Below, one piece after another: positions 14,518 through 23,080 of a stretch of DNA of 44,708 nucleotides. This stretch comes from Candidatus Saccharibacteria bacterium RIFCSPHIGHO2_12_FULL_47_17. Its GTDB lineage: Bacteria; Patescibacteriota; Saccharimonadia; Saccharimonadales; UBA10212. The stretch is taken from positions 1 to 44,708 of the forward strand of contig MGCV01000003.1 of NCBI GenBank assembly GCA_001790575.1, written 5' to 3'. The notes under the pieces are model-generated. The model ran no database searches. It was given only the letters and a program-made list of their open reading frames with translations, and was not told the origin of the DNA. Each line of letters begins with the position of its first letter. Position 1 is the first letter of the stretch. The position numbers were made by a program, and so were the translations under genes.

Positions 14518-16674
14518 ATGGGACACACAATTAACCCTTTTGGTAAAAAAATAATTAAGGTAGCCACCGATTTTGGCGGCCGCGAACTAAGCTTAGAAGT
14601 CGGCCGGGTTGGCTTTAGGACTTCGGCCTCGGTCGTGGCCCGCTACGGTGACACCGTCGTTTTGGGCACGGTCATGATTAGCCCTGAGAAAGCGCCCGGG
14701 CTGGATTATTTTCCGCTATCGATCGACTATGAAGAGAAGTTTTACGCCGCTGGCAAAATCAGCGGCAGTCGCTTTGTAAAAAGAGAGGGCCGGCCTAGCG
14801 ACAAGGCCGTATTAATTGGCCGTCTAATAGATAGGCCAATTCGGCCACTTTGGCCAAAAGGCTACCGCAATGAGGTCCAAGGCGTGGCCACCGTGCTAAG
14901 CATGGATCCGAACTTTAGGCCCGATATGGTGGCCATGATCGCCATGAGTGCAGCTTTTATGTTAACCGGAGCGCCGTTTGAAGGACCGGTGGCCGGTCTG
15001 CGTGTTGGCCTGGTTGACGGCAAACCCAAAGCCTTTGCCAGTCCCGAAGAATTGGATAAAGGTTCATTAGACATCGTCTTAGCTGGAACTAAAGACGGCA
15101 TTATGATGGTTGAGGCCGGTGCCCGAGAAGTTTCGGAGGCCCAGGTCATCGAAGCCCTGGAGTTTGCTCACAAACAGATACAACCGGCCATTGCTCTGCA
15201 AAATGAGCTGGTTCAAAAAGTTGGCGTTGAACCACAAGAGTATGAACTGCTCAAACCTGATGAAGATATCCAAAAACGGGTTGATGCCTGGCTAAGCGGC
15301 AAAATGGGCGCTAACTTGAGGACGCCGCACCCGGAACGCGGCGATATAGTCAGAAAGCTAGAAAAACAGATGTTCGAGCACTTTGTCAGCGAGATAGGTG
15401 ATAACTTTGAGGAACTCAAGGACGAGTATGAAGAAGCTTTCACAACCGCCCTACATAAAGATTTACGAGAGGCTATCTTGGTCGAAAATATTAGGCCTGA
15501 TGGGCGTAAACTGACCGAAATTAGGCCGCTGTCGTCTGAAGTTGGCTTCTTACCGCGAGCTCACGGTTCAAGCTTATTCACTCGCGGCGTGACCCAAGCC
15601 ATGAACATCGTTACGCTGGCGCCACTTTCCTATGCCCAGATGATAGATACCATGGAAGAGAACACCGAGAAGCGATACCTGCATCATTACAATGCGCCAG
15701 GCTACACGGTCGGCGAGGTCCGGCGCTTGGGCTCGCCGGGACGGCGCGAAATCGGCCACAGCCATTTGGCTGAACGGGCCCTGGAATCGGTCATCCCGCC
15801 GGAGGCCGAATTTCCATATACTATTCGAGCCGTTACCGAAATTATGAGTCAAAATGGTTCCACCTCCATGGCGGCAACTTGCGCTAGCACACTAGCGTTG
15901 ATGGACGCCGGCGTGCCAATTAAAGCGCCGGTCAGTGGCATTGCCATGGGTCTAATAACAGATGGCCAAAAAGCAGCAGTTTTATCTGATATTGCCGATG
16001 CTGAGGATTTTGCCGGCGATATGGACTTTAAAGTCACCGGTACCGCCAAAGGCATTACGGCTCTACAGATGGATATTAAAGTTCACGGCTTGAGTATTGA
16101 TATTTTGGGCAAAGCTTTGGATCAGTCGAAAGCCGGCCGGGCCGCAATTTTGGAGCATATGCTTTCAATTTTGCCACAACCGCGGGCCGAATTATCCCCG
16201 CACGCGCCGCGGGTTGAAACCATTACTATCAATCCGGATAAAATCCGCGAGGTCATTGGCAAGGGCGGTGAGATGATTCAGAAAATCACTGGCGAAACCG
16301 GCGCTGAAATCGATATTAAAGATGATGGCTTGGTAATGATTGCTAGCCCCGACAAAAAAAGTATTGATGCAGCGCGGCAGTGGATAGAAAGCATCACCGC
16401 CGAACCGGAGGTTGGCAAGATCTACCATAACGTGCCGGTGGTTAATGTCATGGACTTTGGTGCTTTTGTACAGATTATGCCCGGTAAGGACGGCCTAGTA
16501 CACGTTAGTGAAATGAGCGAGCAGCGGGTCGAAAAACCTAGCGATGTAGTTAAAGAGGGCGATAAAGTCACGGTAAAATTAGTATCAATTGACGATCGCG
16601 GTCGCCTGCAGCTGTCAATGAAGGCTGCAGTCCGAGAACTTAAAGATAAGAAAGAGCCTGATGCCGCCAGCTAG
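14518..16674 (+). CDS. pnp: Polyribonucleotide nucleotidyltransferase (PNPase)
   Basis: Phosphorolytic 3'-5' exoribonuclease of mRNA turnover. The 718 residues hold two RNase PH domains; the second has GPTVGEVRRLGSPGRREIGH-like features (GYTVGEVRRLG, then RREIGHSHLAERAL, with the catalytic region GDMDFKVTGTAKGITALQMD). The KH domain is IREVIGKGGEMIQKITGETGA (near residue 575), and the C-terminal S1 domain ends DRGRLQLSMKAA. The leader is structured. The end overlaps a small membrane-protein gene by 14 bp. It probably works with RNase J at 17.7 kb. Confidence 0.97.
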   Translation: MGHTINPFGKKIIKVATDFGGRELSLEVGRVGFRTSASVVARYGDTVVLGTVMISPEKAPGLDYFPLSIDYEEKFYAAGKISGSRFVKREGRPSDKAVLIGRLIDRPIRPLWPKGYRNEVQGVATVLSMDPNFRPDMVAMIAMSAAFMLTGAPFEGPVAGLRVGLVDGKPKAFASPEELDKGSLDIVLAGTKDGIMMVEAGAREVSEAQVIEALEFAHKQIQPAIALQNELVQKVGVEPQEYELLKPDEDIQKRVDAWLSGKMGANLRTPHPERGDIVRKLEKQMFEHFVSEIGDNFEELKDEYEEAFTTALHKDLREAILVENIRPDGRKLTEIRPLSSEVGFLPRAHGSSLFTRGVTQAMNIVTLAPLSYAQMIDTMEENTEKRYLHHYNAPGYTVGEVRRLGSPGRREIGHSHLAERALESVIPPEAEFPYTIRAVTEIMSQNGSTSMAATCASTLALMDAGVPIKAPVSGIAMGLITDGQKAAVLSDIADAEDFAGDMDFKVTGTAKGITALQMDIKVHGLSIDILGKALDQSKAGRAAILEHMLSILPQPRAELSPHAPRVETITINPDKIREVIGKGGEMIQKITGETGAEIDIKDDGLVMIASPDKKSIDAARQWIESITAEPEVGKIYHNVPVVNVMDFGAFVQIMPGKDGLVHVSEMSEQRVEKPSDVVKEGDKVTVKLVSIDDRGRLQLSMKAAVRELKDKKEPDAAS

Positions 16675-16870
16675 ATCCAAAGAACTCAAGCTTTTACATA
16701 GTTGGCAAGGCGAATTTTTGCTGCTCATAATTTTCGCTTTGTTGTCTTACTGGTTTGTTTCTGCAGCCATTGATTCGGGTAGAACACTGGAATACGGGGC
16801 CGCCATTATTTTTGGTATCCTGGCCCTCAAAAATTTGGCCCGGTTAATTAAACATTTAATAGGCAGGTAA
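16661..16870 (+). CDS. Small two-helix membrane protein
   Basis: A 69-residue protein with hydrophobic spans FLLLIIFALLSYWFVSAA and AAIIFGILALKNLA, and basic ends (RLIKHLIGR). It starts inside pnp and stops 2 bp before the UDG gene, so it is translated as part of that operon. It has no recognisable family. It might tether a partner to the membrane, but that is a guess. Confidence 0.6.
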   Translation: MPPARSKELKLLHSWQGEFLLLIIFALLSYWFVSAAIDSGRTLEYGAAIIFGILALKNLARLIKHLIGR

Positions 16871-16872
16871 AC

Positions 16873-17616
16873 ATGCCAAAAGTTTCCAAATCTGATCAAC
16901 TTGAGAAAATAAAGGCCGACATTATCAAAAATAATGTTTGCCCAGAGCTGGCAAGCGGTGCCACTCAGCTGGTGTTTGGTGATGGTAACCCAGAAGCCGA
17001 GATTGTCTTTATTGGTGAGGCGCCGGGACAGAAAGAGGATGAGCAGGGCCTGCCGTTTGTGGGCGCCGCCGGCCGATTTCTCAATGAGATGTTGGAGATG
17101 ATTGGCCTTAAACGTTCAGATGTTTATATAACCAACATTGTTAAATACCGTCCGCCGGCCAACCGCGACCCCCTCCCTCCCGAAAAGGCCGCCTTTTTAC
17201 CATATTTGCAATCCCAGCTGGATGTCATTAAGCCAAAACTAGTAATTACATTGGGCCGCCACAGCCTGGAAGTCTTAGTGCCGGGACTCAAAATCAGCCA
17301 ATGCCATGGCCAGCCGAAGCGGTATAACGGCCAAGTCTATTTACCGCTGTTTCACCCAGCGGCGGTACTATACAACAACTCCATGCGCCAAACTCTAATA
17401 GACGATTTTAAGAAAATTCCGCAAATTTTGGCTCGAACGGAAAATCTGCCGCCAATTAGCAAACCTAATTCTGGTCCAAAGATCAATCAACCAGTCGAAG
17501 CCTTTCGACCCGTTCCAACGGCTCAGGGTCGTCCTGAGTCAATCGAAGGACGACAAGCTCAGGCCAAACCAGCCAAAAGTCGCCCGGCACAGGCCAAACT
17601 TCAACTCGAGATCTAA
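16873..17616 (+). CDS. Family-4-like uracil-DNA glycosylase lacking Fe-S cysteines
   Basis: Removes uracil from DNA. Family 4 blocks are clear: LVFGDGNPEAEIVFIGEAPG, DEQGLPFVGAAGRFLNEML, VYITNIVKYRPPANRDPLPP and the late LPLFHPAAVL. Known family 4 enzymes hold a [4Fe-4S] cluster through four Cys. Here only one N-terminal Cys remains (NNVCPELASG), and the NIVKCRPP Cys is Tyr, with none about 16 residues later. The fold presumably survives without the cluster. The last 40 residues are low-complexity and partly encoded by a palindromic repeat (17521-17560). Confidence 0.88.
   Translation: MPKVSKSDQLEKIKADIIKNNVCPELASGATQLVFGDGNPEAEIVFIGEAPGQKEDEQGLPFVGAAGRFLNEMLEMIGLKRSDVYITNIVKYRPPANRDPLPPEKAAFLPYLQSQLDVIKPKLVITLGRHSLEVLVPGLKISQCHGQPKRYNGQVYLPLFHPAAVLYNNSMRQTLIDDFKKIPQILARTENLPPISKPNSGPKINQPVEAFRPVPTAQGRPESIEGRQAQAKPAKSRPAQAKLQLEI
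17521..17560. repeat. CCTGAG...TCGAAGG hairpin repeat, copy in the UDG tail
   Basis: CCTGAGTCAATCGAAGG (17533-17549) sits in a hairpin with stems GTCGTCC (17528-17534) and GGACGAC (17548-17554), flanked by two CTCAGG copies. It encodes part of the disordered UDG C-terminus. Relatives lie at 27382-27422 and 28556-28573. Confidence 0.65.
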
Positions 17617-17655
17617 TAACTCTTATTAAGAAACAAGAAAGGATTAATTTAAATA

Positions 17656-19671
17656 ATGACCCCCAATAGAAATGATGGCTCCAAACAACCTCGTAGAGGT
17701 GTCTCACGTAGCAAAGCCCTGCGGGCTCAAAAACAGGCTGTTTCCGATGCCAACCGCATCGCCAGCCAATATCTTGATGCCACGACCAAAGCGGCGGCTG
17801 CCGAGAGGCCACGACGTGCCAATGTTATTGATGATAGTGCAAGATTGAAAATTATCGGTCTTGGTGGCATGGACGGTGGTGGCAGCAAAAACATGATTGT
17901 CATTGAGTACCAAAACGACGCCATTGTGCTGGACTGCGGCAACGACTTAGGCGTTGATTTGCCGGGCATCAATTACGGCATTGCTGATACCAGCTATCTG
18001 GACCAAATAAAAAATAAGCTCAAGGGTTTTGTGATAACCCACGGACACCTCGACCACATCGGCGGTCTGCCGCACATTTTACCCAAATACAATGTGCCGG
18101 TTTACGGCAGCCGCTTTACCATCGGCCGGGTCGAAGAAATCTTTGAGAACTTCGGTATACCGATGCCGGACGGCTTCGAGCTCAAAACTGTCATCATGAA
18201 CGAGACGACCCATGAGCGGCTGAAAATTGGCGTATTCTACGTCGAGCTTCTAAGAGTGACACACGCTATCCCGGGTAGCACCATGGTGATCGTTGATACG
18301 CCCGTGGGCAGAATCATTAACACTGGAGACTTCCGTTTGGACCCGAATCCGCTCGACCATGAGCGCACCGATGTCACCCGTATTGAGGAACTGGCTAAAG
18401 AGGGGGTACTGCTGCTGATGTCAGAATCTACAACTACCGAAACCCTGGGCCGCACGCTATCTGAAAGTGAAATCGAAAAAAGCTTCATAGACATTATGAA
18501 CAACGCGCCGGGCCGGATCTTCGTGGCTATTTTCTCGACTAACGTTAACCGAGTACAGATGATTGTCAACGCCGCTGTTCATCACGGTAAAAAGATCGCG
18601 CTGGATGGCCGCAGCATGATCAGTACCATGGAGATGGCGGTGCGCAACGGCTTTCTGAAGATTCCCAAAGGCACCTTCATTCCGATGGCCTCTGTAGCCA
18701 GCATGAAGGATGATCAAGTTGTTGTAGTTAGCACCGGTGCGCAGGGGGAGCCGAACTCAGCGCTGGTACGCATGAGTATGGGCGACCACCAGCATGTCCA
18801 AATGAAAGAGCAGGACACGGTCATCCTTTCCAGTAGGGCCATTCCTTACACAGGTAATGATGCTCTGATCCGTGTCATGGTTGACGACCTGTTCCGTAAA
18901 GGTGTACATGTCCACCGCCATGAGACCTACGAGGTGGATAAGGGCGGGCCGCTTCACGTTTCAGGTCATGGCGGTCAGGAGGAATACCGGGAGATGATCC
19001 ACATGGTCAAGCCAAAGTTTTTCTTGCCAATTTACGGCGATTTCACAGCCAAAAAGTACCACGTTGATATGGCGCTAGAAGAGGGTATACCACGGGCAAA
19101 TATCGTGAATGTCGAGAATGGTCAGGTCGTAATGCTGGCTAAAGACAAGATAGAGCTGGGTGGTGAGGTACCTCACGGCACGATTTTGGTTGACCAAACG
19201 GGTGCCATCGTCAGTACGGTCGTTGTCAAAGACCGCGTGCTGCTGGCCGAAGAAGGTATGGTGGCAGTGGTGCTGACAGTCGATAAAAAGACCGGTTCGC
19301 TGCTAACCAGTCCCGATATTATCAGCCGTGGCTTTATTTACATGAAAGAGCAGGAAGAGTTGATGAACAACTTTCGGTCCGAACTGCGGCGGGCGGTGGG
19401 CCAGCGTTACAAACGCGTTGATTTGGACCGCTTCAAAGCCGAGCTTAAAGACTACGTAACTCACTTTCTGTATGAGCGGACTCAGCGCAGTCCGATTGTC
19501 ATTCCGGTAGTTAATGTGATTGGCGGAAGGCCGGAGAAGCAGGGAACTATAACTACTTCCAATGGTGAATCGGTCAAGCAGAAAACACCCGAAGAAATCG
19601 CCCTCGAGCAGCAGCGCCGCTTCGCCCAAATGCGCCAACGCCTACTCAACCAAGACGCGAGAGTAGACTAA
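17656..19671 (+). CDS. rnj: Ribonuclease J
   Basis: Metallo-beta-lactamase/beta-CASP ribonuclease with 5'-3' exo- and endonuclease activity in mRNA decay and rRNA maturation. The zinc motif is FVITHGHLDHIGGLPHIL (about residue 125). Further blocks are IINTGDFRLD, beta-CASP residues around SESTTTE and the HVSGHGGQEEYREMI motif with MIHMVKPKFFLPIYGD. The C-terminal domain is complete. An N-terminal basic, disordered 50-residue extension (RSKALRAQKQAV) is extra relative to RNase J1. AGAAAGGA lies about 13 nt before the ATG. A promoter begins 6 bp after its stop. Confidence 0.95.
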   Translation: MTPNRNDGSKQPRRGVSRSKALRAQKQAVSDANRIASQYLDATTKAAAAERPRRANVIDDSARLKIIGLGGMDGGGSKNMIVIEYQNDAIVLDCGNDLGVDLPGINYGIADTSYLDQIKNKLKGFVITHGHLDHIGGLPHILPKYNVPVYGSRFTIGRVEEIFENFGIPMPDGFELKTVIMNETTHERLKIGVFYVELLRVTHAIPGSTMVIVDTPVGRIINTGDFRLDPNPLDHERTDVTRIEELAKEGVLLLMSESTTTETLGRTLSESEIEKSFIDIMNNAPGRIFVAIFSTNVNRVQMIVNAAVHHGKKIALDGRSMISTMEMAVRNGFLKIPKGTFIPMASVASMKDDQVVVVSTGAQGEPNSALVRMSMGDHQHVQMKEQDTVILSSRAIPYTGNDALIRVMVDDLFRKGVHVHRHETYEVDKGGPLHVSGHGGQEEYREMIHMVKPKFFLPIYGDFTAKKYHVDMALEEGIPRANIVNVENGQVVMLAKDKIELGGEVPHGTILVDQTGAIVSTVVVKDRVLLAEEGMVAVVLTVDKKTGSLLTSPDIISRGFIYMKEQEELMNNFRSELRRAVGQRYKRVDLDRFKAELKDYVTHFLYERTQRSPIVIPVVNVIGGRPEKQGTITTSNGESVKQKTPEEIALEQQRRFAQMRQRLLNQDARVD

Positions 19672-19676
19672 GTAGC

Positions 19677-19705
19677 TTGACAGATACTTAAGCGGCGAGT
19701 ATAAA
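19677..19705 (+). promoter_or_regulatory. Near-consensus sigma70-type promoter
   Basis: TTGACA (19677-19682), a 17-bp spacer and TATAAA (19700-19705). Transcription would start near 19712, giving a 128-nt leader before the gene at 19841. Confidence 0.75.
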
Positions 19706-19711
19706 ACAAGC

Positions 19712-19822
19712 ATGAGCTATTTTAAGCGCACAAATTGTCTTATCATGTTTCCCTTAAGGGGGCTGATTTAGCGCGTTGCGAATAAATAGCTAAATGTAAG
19801 CCCCCGCCTCGGGGGCTTTTTT
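19712..19822 (+). ncRNA. Structured leader or small RNA with alternative hairpins
   Basis: Three pairings exclude one another. (a) AGCTATTT (19715-19722) with AAATAGCT (19784-19791). (b) GGGGGCT (19758-19764) with AGCCCCC (19799-19805), extended by ATTTAGC (19766-19772) with GCTAAAT (19789-19795). (c) The terminator at 19798-19822. This is the layout of a transcription attenuator or riboswitch. It could instead be a free small RNA of about 110 nt ended by the terminator. No known riboswitch core was recognised. Confidence 0.5.
19798..19822 (+). terminator. Intrinsic terminator 19 bp before a gene
   Basis: AAGCCCCCG (19798-19806), loop CCT, CGGGGGCTT (19810-19818), then a run of T to 19822. 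The stem is perfect. It lies between a strong promoter and the start codon at 19841, so its action decides whether the gene is expressed. Confidence 0.85.
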
Positions 19823-19840
19823 AAACAAAAAGGCAAGAAA

Positions 19841-20440
19841 ATGAGCGAAAGACCAGATGCAATAAGAACACCAAAAGATGTAGCACAGTTATTTATGGTT
19901 GCGGACGCCTGGAACCCTCAATATAAGGAATACGGCCAATGTGCAAGCCGTGCCGAGTGGGCCCTAGACCATATTGCGATTGCGGTATTTACTAAGACTG
20001 AAACATCGATCCCGCTGCCACTACATCCAGTTCGAGACGAACAAGATGATCCTTTTAAACTTTATGTAGATGATCCGGTCAGCCGGGAGTTAAGGGACAT
20101 GATCTATAGTGTTACACAAGCCAACATTGTTACAGATACTCGTTCAGAAAATAATCCGTACGGCAAAGTTGTACAGCATGGCTGGCACCAAGGTCAGCAA
20201 ATTAATTTCATAGAGTCGTACGTCAAATCTAAGAACGGTGATTATATGCGCTGGGATGTAGTAACCGATGTACCAGAGGAGGTTTTTGCATCCATATATG
20301 AACCAAAACCATTTAAGACCAGCGATAAAAGATTAGAGGAAGGACTTTTCCGGGCTTTAGAGACCGCCTATGCCTTACCTACGGCTGAGGTGGACGAAAC
20401 GACAGTGATTGCAGGCTGGGTTAAAAAGCAGGCTGCTTGA
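19841..20440 (+). CDS. Hypothetical protein behind an attenuator-like leader
   Basis: A 199-residue acidic, soluble protein with no family recognised. Visible features are a Trp/Tyr-rich middle (VVQHGWHQGQQINFIESYV) and a C-terminal helix ending in VIAGWVKKQAA. There is no signal peptide or membrane span. AAAGGCAAG lies 5-8 nt before the ATG as a weak SD. Expression seems to depend on read-through of the terminator at 19798-19822. A mobile palindrome follows 15 bp after its stop. Confidence 0.6.
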   Translation: MSERPDAIRTPKDVAQLFMVADAWNPQYKEYGQCASRAEWALDHIAIAVFTKTETSIPLPLHPVRDEQDDPFKLYVDDPVSRELRDMIYSVTQANIVTDTRSENNPYGKVVQHGWHQGQQINFIESYVKSKNGDYMRWDVVTDVPEEVFASIYEPKPFKTSDKRLEEGLFRALETAYALPTAEVDETTVIAGWVKKQAA

Positions 20441-20455
20441 GTTGACAGCTTAATT

Positions 20456-20537
20456 GAGGTTCGACCTTGGGAAAAGATAGGTAAAACTTTGTGGTTTTTG
20501 GTTTTCAAACTTTTTGCTTTTCACAAGGACAGACCTC
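20456..20537 (+). mobile_element. 82-bp terminal-inverted-repeat element, copy A
   Basis: The left end is GAGGTTCGACCTTG (20456-20469), the right end CAAGGACAGACCTC (20524-20537), inverted with 11 of 14 matches. Its full length aligns, at roughly 80% identity by eye, with the reverse complement of 43636-43716. Notable shared internal blocks are AAAAGATAGGTAAAACTTTG and TTTGCTTTTC. It is non-coding and lies upstream of the ftsK promoter. Confidence 0.78.
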
Positions 20538-20540
20538 TTC

Positions 20541-20583
20541 CTGCTATCGCCGATTGACAACGATAGCAGGAATGTGTTATAAT
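20541..20583 (+). promoter_or_regulatory. ftsK promoter with hairpin and operator-like palindrome
   Basis: TTGACA (20554-20559), 18-bp spacer, TATAAT (20578-20583). CCTGCTATCG (20541-20550) and CGATAGCAGG (20561-20570) form an inverted repeat around the -35. GTGTT...AACAC surrounds the -10 (20574-20591) as a second dyad. Both could be repressor sites. Confidence 0.7.
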
Positions 20584-20589
20584 TACAAC

Positions 20590-20805
20590 ACTTGCTCTCT
20601 AGCAGGTAATTTAATACTTCTTAAGCTATACTTACTTTAATGGCCCAGAGCACTCATCTTGCAACCCCTGTTCAGCTTAGTTGCACGAGTGCGGCCTACG
20701 CGAAGCATACTGCTCGTCAACGCATCAATCCAGATGCGCTTCCTCACCTGATACTCCACTCGTCAACGCTCTCGTGCAACTCACTTAACGAACGAAGGTT
20801 ACAAA
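20590..20805 (+). other. Long structured ftsK leader with a possible 58-codon ORF
   Basis: AGTTGCACGAG (20679-20689) pairs with CTCGTGCAACT (20771-20781). Inside lies CGCATC-AATCCA-GATGCG (20721-20738). The reverse complement has weak similarity to the two-hairpin element at 23512-23586, so it may be a diverged copy. A TATACT box at 20628-20633 stands about 6 nt before an ATG at 20640 that opens a 58-codon frame overlapping ftsK by 11 bp. That frame looks poorly protein-like. Confidence 0.45.
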
Positions 20806-22977
20806 ATGAGCGCTAAGAAACGAAAAAAGGCTGCGGCTAAGAAAAAAGAAGCCGCTAAAAAACAGACCGGTTTTTGGCGCGGTGTTGGCGCGGTTCTATT
20901 AATAGTCGGCGGTCTAGTGATGGCCTTTGGCTCAATCATCTCAGCACCTATTCCAGAGGATTTGTGGGATGGGGCGTGGACGGCCTTTGGCGTAGCCACC
21001 ATCATTGTGCCGCCCGTTTTGGTCTACCTTGGCGCCTTGAAATTCTTAAGCGAAGACCAGCAGATTCCGCTGGCCAAGATGCTCGGCGCTGTCTCAACGG
21101 TAGTCTTTTTGGCTGCTTGGCTACATACTGCCTTTGAACAAGGCGGTTCAGTTGGTAAATCGGTTGGTGGCGCTCTGATTGGACCGTTTGGCGAGTTCTT
21201 AAGTTCGTTGATTTTCTTTATTTTGACCATTTTTGCCGCCTTTTTCACTATGGCAATCGATCCACGAAGCTTACTGAAAATTAAGAATTTATTTGTCCGA
21301 GCCAAGCCAGAAGGCGAGGCGGGCGAAGAAGACTTGGCGGCCCTCAAGCAAAAAATGAGTCCCGATTTCCAACTGCACGAAGGTGTGCCGGTTGAACATC
21401 ACCGGGCCGGTCAAGCTAGAGCAGCTAGTCTGCGCAATGTGGCCGAAAGGCTGTCGCCGGCCGAAGATCATGCTGCGCTAACCGCGGCTTCCGATCCGGA
21501 CTGGCAATTTCCATCACTTGATCTATTAAGCGACAAGCAGGATAAAGCCGACGCCGGCGATGTCCAAGGCAATGCCCAGATAATTAAAGAAACGTTTGCC
21601 AATTTTAACATCGATGTCGGAGTGGAAGGCGCCAATGTTGGTCCACGGGTGACACAGTATACGCTTAAGCCGCCCACTGGTGTTAAATTGTCCCGTCTAA
21701 CGGCCCTGGAAAATAACTTAGCTTTGGATTTGGCGGCTCAAAGCATCCGCATGGAAGCACCAATTCCGGGTAAACGGGCGGTTGGCATAGAAGTGCCAAA
21801 TGTTAAAGCGGCTACCGTTTCTATCCACGGCCTGATATCGAGTTCAGAGTGGCGTGATCTTAAAAGCCCGCTGCCCATAAGTATTGGCAAGGATATTTCC
21901 GGCAGTCCGATCGTGGCTGATTTAGATAAGATGCCGCACCTTTTGATAGCTGGCCAGACCGGCTCGGGCAAAAGCGTCATGATCAACGCCATTTTGACCA
22001 GTTTGGTTTATCGCAATAGTCCTTCCGAACTCAAACTTATCCTGGTTGATCCCAAACAAGTCGAAATGAACCTTTATAACAACATCCCACATTTGCTGGC
22101 ACCGGTCATTCACGAACCGGAAAAATGCATAAGTGCGCTGAAGTGGGCGGTGGCCGAGATGGAACGGCGGCTGAGAACGTTTGGTGAGGTCGGCAAGCGC
22201 AATATCGCTGAATATAACAGCCTTAAAGCCGAAGAAGGCATGCCTTATATCGTTATCGTTATTGATGAGTTGGCCGATCTAATGATGATGGCCGCCCGTG
22301 ACGTGGAAGCGCTGGTGGTGCGGATTGCTCAAAAAGCCCGAGCAGCTGGCATTCACCTGGTAATCGCCACTCAGCGGCCGAGCGTTGATGTTATCACTGG
22401 CCTAATTAAAGCCAATGTACCGGGCCGGATTGCCTTTACGGTTGTATCTCAAGTTGATTCGCGTACCATAATTGACCAAGCTGGCGCCGAAAAACTCTTG
22501 GGTAGCGGCGATATGCTCTTTAGCATCCCCGAGTTTAACAAGCCGATTCGTGTTCAAGCCGCTTTGATTACCGATGCCGAGACCACCAAAGTCTGTAACT
22601 TTTTACGAGACCAGCGCTCACCGACTTACGACGACGAAGTCGTCAGTCAACCGGTGCAGTTAGGTGGCCGCGTGGGCTCAATATTGAGCGCTGAGGGTAC
22701 AGTTGATGACAGTGCCTGGCGAGATGCTGTGGAGGTGGTGATTAATAACCGCAAGGCGTCTACCTCATTACTGCAGCGCAAACTTCGGATCGGTTATGGT
22801 CGGGCCTCTCGGCTAATAGACATGATGGAAGAACAGGGGATTGTCGGGCAGGCCGAGGGCTCAAGGCCGCGGCAAGTTTTGGTCAGTGATATCAGTCAGG
22901 TGTTTGGTGCTGATTCAGACTCGGACGCCGAAACCAAAGAAATGTACGACGAAAACTTCCCCGACGACCAAAAATAG
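20806..22977 (+). CDS. ftsK: DNA translocase FtsK/SpoIIIE
   Basis: Membrane-anchored ATPase that pumps chromosomal DNA through the closing septum. A Lys-rich start is followed by four membrane spans in the first 165 residues. The motor has Walker A LLIAGQTGSGKSVMINAIL (near residue 385) and Walker B YIVIVIDELADLMMMA. The C-terminal winged-helix gamma domain, STSLLQRKLRIGYGRASRLIDMMEEQG, reads the orienting DNA sequences. At 723 residues it is a compact FtsK with a short linker. GAAGG lies 7-8 nt before the ATG, after a structured leader. Confidence 0.96.
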   Translation: MSAKKRKKAAAKKKEAAKKQTGFWRGVGAVLLIVGGLVMAFGSIISAPIPEDLWDGAWTAFGVATIIVPPVLVYLGALKFLSEDQQIPLAKMLGAVSTVVFLAAWLHTAFEQGGSVGKSVGGALIGPFGEFLSSLIFFILTIFAAFFTMAIDPRSLLKIKNLFVRAKPEGEAGEEDLAALKQKMSPDFQLHEGVPVEHHRAGQARAASLRNVAERLSPAEDHAALTAASDPDWQFPSLDLLSDKQDKADAGDVQGNAQIIKETFANFNIDVGVEGANVGPRVTQYTLKPPTGVKLSRLTALENNLALDLAAQSIRMEAPIPGKRAVGIEVPNVKAATVSIHGLISSSEWRDLKSPLPISIGKDISGSPIVADLDKMPHLLIAGQTGSGKSVMINAILTSLVYRNSPSELKLILVDPKQVEMNLYNNIPHLLAPVIHEPEKCISALKWAVAEMERRLRTFGEVGKRNIAEYNSLKAEEGMPYIVIVIDELADLMMMAARDVEALVVRIAQKARAAGIHLVIATQRPSVDVITGLIKANVPGRIAFTVVSQVDSRTIIDQAGAEKLLGSGDMLFSIPEFNKPIRVQAALITDAETTKVCNFLRDQRSPTYDDEVVSQPVQLGGRVGSILSAEGTVDDSAWRDAVEVVINNRKASTSLLQRKLRIGYGRASRLIDMMEEQGIVGQAEGSRPRQVLVSDISQVFGADSDSDAETKEMYDENFPDDQK

Positions 22978-23006
22978 TTGACCAACAGAGGTAATTTAGC
23001 TACAAT
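22978..23006 (+). promoter_or_regulatory. Promoter of the rpsF-ssb-rpsR operon
   Basis: TTGACC (22978-22983) begins right after the ftsK stop. A 17-bp spacer leads to TACAAT (23001-23006). The start would be near 23013. Confidence 0.7.
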
Positions 23007-23026
23007 CATGTGACTAATTAACTTCT

Positions 23027-23056
23027 GGTTAGCGCGACTCGCATAGGCAGCTAGCC
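23027..23056 (+). promoter_or_regulatory. Candidate ribosomal-protein leader hairpin before rpsF
   Basis: GGTTAGC (23027-23033) pairs with GCTAGCC (23050-23056), enclosing GCGACTCGC. In many bacteria an S6:S18-binding RNA hairpin sits here and represses the operon. Position fits; the conserved contacts could not be verified. Confidence 0.4.
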
Positions 23057-23080
23057 TGAATCCAAAGGAAGGAGTCTTTA

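Noticed and set aside
19758-19808. tRNA- or tmRNA-like GGGGGCT...AGCCCCC acceptor stem
   Set aside because: Too short, with no D, anticodon or T arms in order; explained better as an antiterminator pairing.
20640-20816. 58-codon frame MAQSTHLATP... before ftsK
   Set aside because: Composition follows the folded leader rather than protein coding; kept only as a possibility in the findings.
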